Shown: positions 61,870 to 64,000 of the stretch, piece by piece | How positions within the stretch are numbered: position 1 is the stretch's first letter | Layout: every line of letters begins with the position of its first letter | Assembly: GCF_946151075.1 (NCBI RefSeq) | Contig: NZ_OX267715.1 | Coordinates: 1,527,881-1,591,880, forward strand | Origin: Neobacillus sp. Marseille-Q6967 | GTDB taxonomy: Bacteria > Bacillota > Bacilli > Bacillales > Cytobacillaceae | DNA: 64,000 nt | Reading direction: 5' to 3' | Program-made: the position numbers and the translations under genes | Notes under the pieces: generated by a model | What the model was told of the DNA's origin: nothing | Seen by the model: only the letters and a program-made list of their open reading frames with translations | Database searches by the model: none

Positions 61870-64000
61870 TTAGGATGGCAAAGGTAATGTAAATGGAATC
61901 ATAACCTCTTCATTTACGGTATTGCCACGTTCAGAAAGAACGGGCTCGCCTTGTCCGATATTGCGGTGAAAGGTCCCCTTCAGTTTATAGGTTCCATTGG
62001 GAATTGCTATGGGCATGCCCTTCCAATACGGTACAATAATTGCTCTAGTGCCATCTTCATCCCGAATAGCCCGGGATTGTATTTGTAGTGGAATAGAAAT
62101 TGCCGGCAAAATATCGATCGTACACCTTTTCCAATCAAACGGCTCCGGGCTGGATACCATTATTCCAAACGTCTGAGTCCCAGAGGTAATCGCATGAATC
62201 TCCAAATCCGCTGGAAGCAGGTTTATCAATCCAGTTTGTTTAAAAATGGCTTGAAAATTGCTAAGTTCCGCCTGCCGCCTTAGTTCTCTTTCTTGATCAA
62301 CCGCTTGCCAAGGATCACCTGATTTAAGAAGCGGGATAATAAGTTGCTGCCATTGTTGCAGGGTCATCTGTACTTGCGCTTTTCGCAGCCTTGTCCTTAA
62401 TGAAAAATGATCTTTAAAATTAACGTATTGCGAGGTGACAAACGACCATTGATATAATGGGCTGTGCTCATGAGCTCCTTTTGGATTGGCGTGAAGATGG
62501 GCTTCATATCGCTTCCTCGGTTCCAAAGGTGGACCGGATAGCTTCGCCTTAACAATACTTTCTTTTACAATCGATGATTCGCTTAATGTAAGCTGGCACG
62601 TCGAGCGGTTCAGCGATTCTATCCATAAACGCTCTTCTCGCCGCAAGACTGTCTCATTTCCTCTTCCCATCGAATTAACTAGTGTTAAGCGTTCATTACG
62701 GTCGTTTATTAGGTTGATCTCCAATTGTTGTGATTGGCTGTTTGATCGAAACATATGGTCAACGTAGTCAGCAGCGAATGCGACACCTATGTCGTAGTTA
62801 CGATAAACAGCTGGCGCACCGTGAGATGGCAGGACCTCTCTGATGTAAGGCTCAAGGGTATCCAGAGTTGCAGTGACCCCGGGCGCTATCTCGGACAGTT
62901 TGGCGTCTCCCGGCGGGCCTTCCGTTGCAAACAGGAACTGGTTAGTAAAAGTACAACTGGAGCCAGCGATAACCGGGCTTGACCCTCCTAATGGACTTTC
63001 CACTTGCGCTCCCACAAGACTTTTTCCTGTTGTCTCGGATATAGTAGTTGTAACCATGAGGCGGTAGCGCTTCTTTGCCTCAAACACAATCTCCTCACTC
63101 TTGAACCTTTCAAGGGATTGCTGTAACTCTTGACGACGGACAGAAATTTCTGTTTCAGAAGGTGCTCCTTCCACGACAATTGCTAGAATAGCCATTCCAT
63201 ACAAGCAATTTATGGTAACAGTCCGGATGCCTTTATTGCTAATCGTTAACTGGGATGGGAGATAATTTCCCCCCTGGTTTTGCTGATTTAGTAGTTGAGT
63301 TGTAGCTGTTTTAGCCAAACTGGACTCCTTTGAATCGAACCCTTCCAGCGACCATCCGCCTGAAGCTAAGGCAAGGACCGTAATTGCTTTCGCATCCGCA
63401 GGAAATGTGATACGAAGCGGCTCTTGCTGCTTAGGTGGCGCAGTGCCTCCTCCAGGAGGTACAGGATTTTGCGGTACAGTTGTATATCCCCATTGATTTG
63501 GAATCATCAAGCATCTCCTGTAAACCCGGGGGAGAAGCTCTAACTTCTCAAATGGTTTATTCATTTTTTCCAGCTCTAGGATCCATGCGCCCATTTTACT
63601 AGCCGAAAAAATAAGATTTTGAAGAAGGTACGGCCTGTTCGGTTCCAACATCAGGTCTGACTCACTCTCAAAATCTAGCAGTCTAGTTTCCATCTGTGGT
63701 TCACAGGGACTAAACGATTCTGCCTCATCCAATTGAGAAATGGCCACATCACTCAGCGGGTGGAGCCATTCAAAGGGAGAACGTACCCACAACATTAATC
63801 TGCGGTTCCCTTGGCTGTTGTCACCAGGCTGTGACTGCCACATGCCATACAGTTTTCGAGAAGCATTTGGACTTGCAAACAATACCCATTGCCCCGATGA
63901 TGCATCCCAAACTTCTAATTTTAGGTCCTTCAATTCGGAACGCAGCCTGTATTCGCCTAAAATTTCATCAATAGAAGCCGCCGCATTAGAACCAACCCCT
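61870..64000 (-). CDS. large protein of unknown function, 5' end outside window
   Basis: The frame is open through the right edge (a TTG at 63933 is only internal), so at least 710 residues and incomplete. Visible: EVWDASSGQWVLFASPNASR, a Pro/Gly linker (VPPGGGTAPPKQQ) near the middle, MAILAIVVEGAPSETEISVR, Gln-rich helical segments, and a C-terminal half of beta-rich, domain-like sequence. GC is higher than in flanking DNA. No signal peptide or membrane helices seen. I do not recognise the family; a multidomain assembly or surface protein is possible. Confidence 0.6.
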   Translation of the reverse strand, partial: GVGSNAAASIDEILGEYRLRSELKDLKLEVWDASSGQWVLFASPNASRKLYGMWQSQPGDNSQGNRRLMLWVRSPFEWLHPLSDVAISQLDEAESFSPCEPQMETRLLDFESESDLMLEPNRPYLLQNLIFSASKMGAWILELEKMNKPFEKLELLPRVYRRCLMIPNQWGYTTVPQNPVPPGGGTAPPKQQEPLRITFPADAKAITVLALASGGWSLEGFDSKESSLAKTATTQLLNQQNQGGNYLPSQLTISNKGIRTVTINCLYGMAILAIVVEGAPSETEISVRRQELQQSLERFKSEEIVFEAKKRYRLMVTTTISETTGKSLVGAQVESPLGGSSPVIAGSSCTFTNQFLFATEGPPGDAKLSEIAPGVTATLDTLEPYIREVLPSHGAPAVYRNYDIGVAFAADYVDHMFRSNSQSQQLEINLINDRNERLTLVNSMGRGNETVLRREERLWIESLNRSTCQLTLSESSIVKESIVKAKLSGPPLEPRKRYEAHLHANPKGAHEHSPLYQWSFVTSQYVNFKDHFSLRTRLRKAQVQMTLQQWQQLIIPLLKSGDPWQAVDQERELRRQAELSNFQAIFKQTGLINLLPADLEIHAITSGTQTFGIMVSSPEPFDWKRCTIDILPAISIPLQIQSRAIRDEDGTRAIIVPYWKGMPIAIPNGTYKLKGTFHRNIGQGEPVLSERGNTVNEEVMIPFTLPLPS

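Overview
The window looks like chromosomal DNA of a low-GC, spore-forming Bacillaceae (Neobacillus/Bacillus-like; this is inference). Pointers are strong AGGAGG-type ribosome binding sites, frequent TTG/GTG starts, a YrzI-type small protein, DUF3231 ferritin-like proteins, an ECF sigma/anti-sigma pair, DinB and DUF2383 proteins, and a GC-rich palindromic repeat that I recognise from Bacillus genomes. I see no rRNA, tRNA, CRISPR array, phage module or replication origin.

Left part (1-23 kb) is a gene-sparse accessory region. Short genes (PD-(D/E)XK-like protein, GMC oxidoreductase, Lrp/EamA pair, GNAT, DoxX, MFS, MocR regulator, DUF3231, amine oxidase, CBS protein, nucleotidyltransferase, SLATT-like DUF4231) alternate with long spacers. 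The spacers hold a family of degenerate repeats (core CTAAACTGCACCGTTA and TTCAATAAGAAAAAGCTGCC) and many decayed genes: an IS1182-type transposase tail, a dead beta-glucoside PTS/glycosidase operon, a TPR fragment and a DUF3231 fragment. A secreted 176-aa protein of unknown function lies in two nearly identical ~700-bp copies 5.4 kb apart. A stem-loop-rich candidate small RNA sits near 13.43-13.51 kb.

23-32 kb holds an EIIC-like permease with an unusual N-terminal domain, a YeeE/YedE sulfur transporter, an ECF sigma factor with its membrane partner and a clear autoregulatory promoter, DUF2383, DinB, DUF5519, a deletion-scarred azoreductase, a TetA(L)-like exporter and YrzI.

32.5-43.6 kb is one leftward catabolic locus: an ABC importer (binding lipoprotein and two permeases, no ATPase), a double SnoaL/NTF2 protein, an HpsN/HisD-type dehydrogenase, a LacI regulator, two cupins, an alpha/beta hydrolase, an HpaI-type aldolase and an SDR. 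Four copies of a palindrome (TGAATCCGCATTCA) precede the importer and a fifth precedes the lacI gene, so the operator set and its regulator can be read from the sequence. The substrate is unknown; this is the best candidate for an undescribed pathway. Two amidase-signature enzymes follow.

47-48 kb carries a mosaic of gene fragments copied from the 57-58 kb locus, then a tandem array of ~205-227-bp units, each with conserved hairpins and a terminator-like stem. 48.2-55.1 kb is a second leftward catabolic locus: GntR, a trimethylamine-dehydrogenase-like OYE flavoprotein, a complete TRAP transporter and a sarcosine/N-methyl-amino-acid oxidase lacking the usual covalent-flavin Cys. This suggests uptake and demethylation of an N-methylated compound. 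The right end has a GIY-YIG protein, a NERD-helicase, two hydrolases and a large unrecognised protein that runs off the edge.
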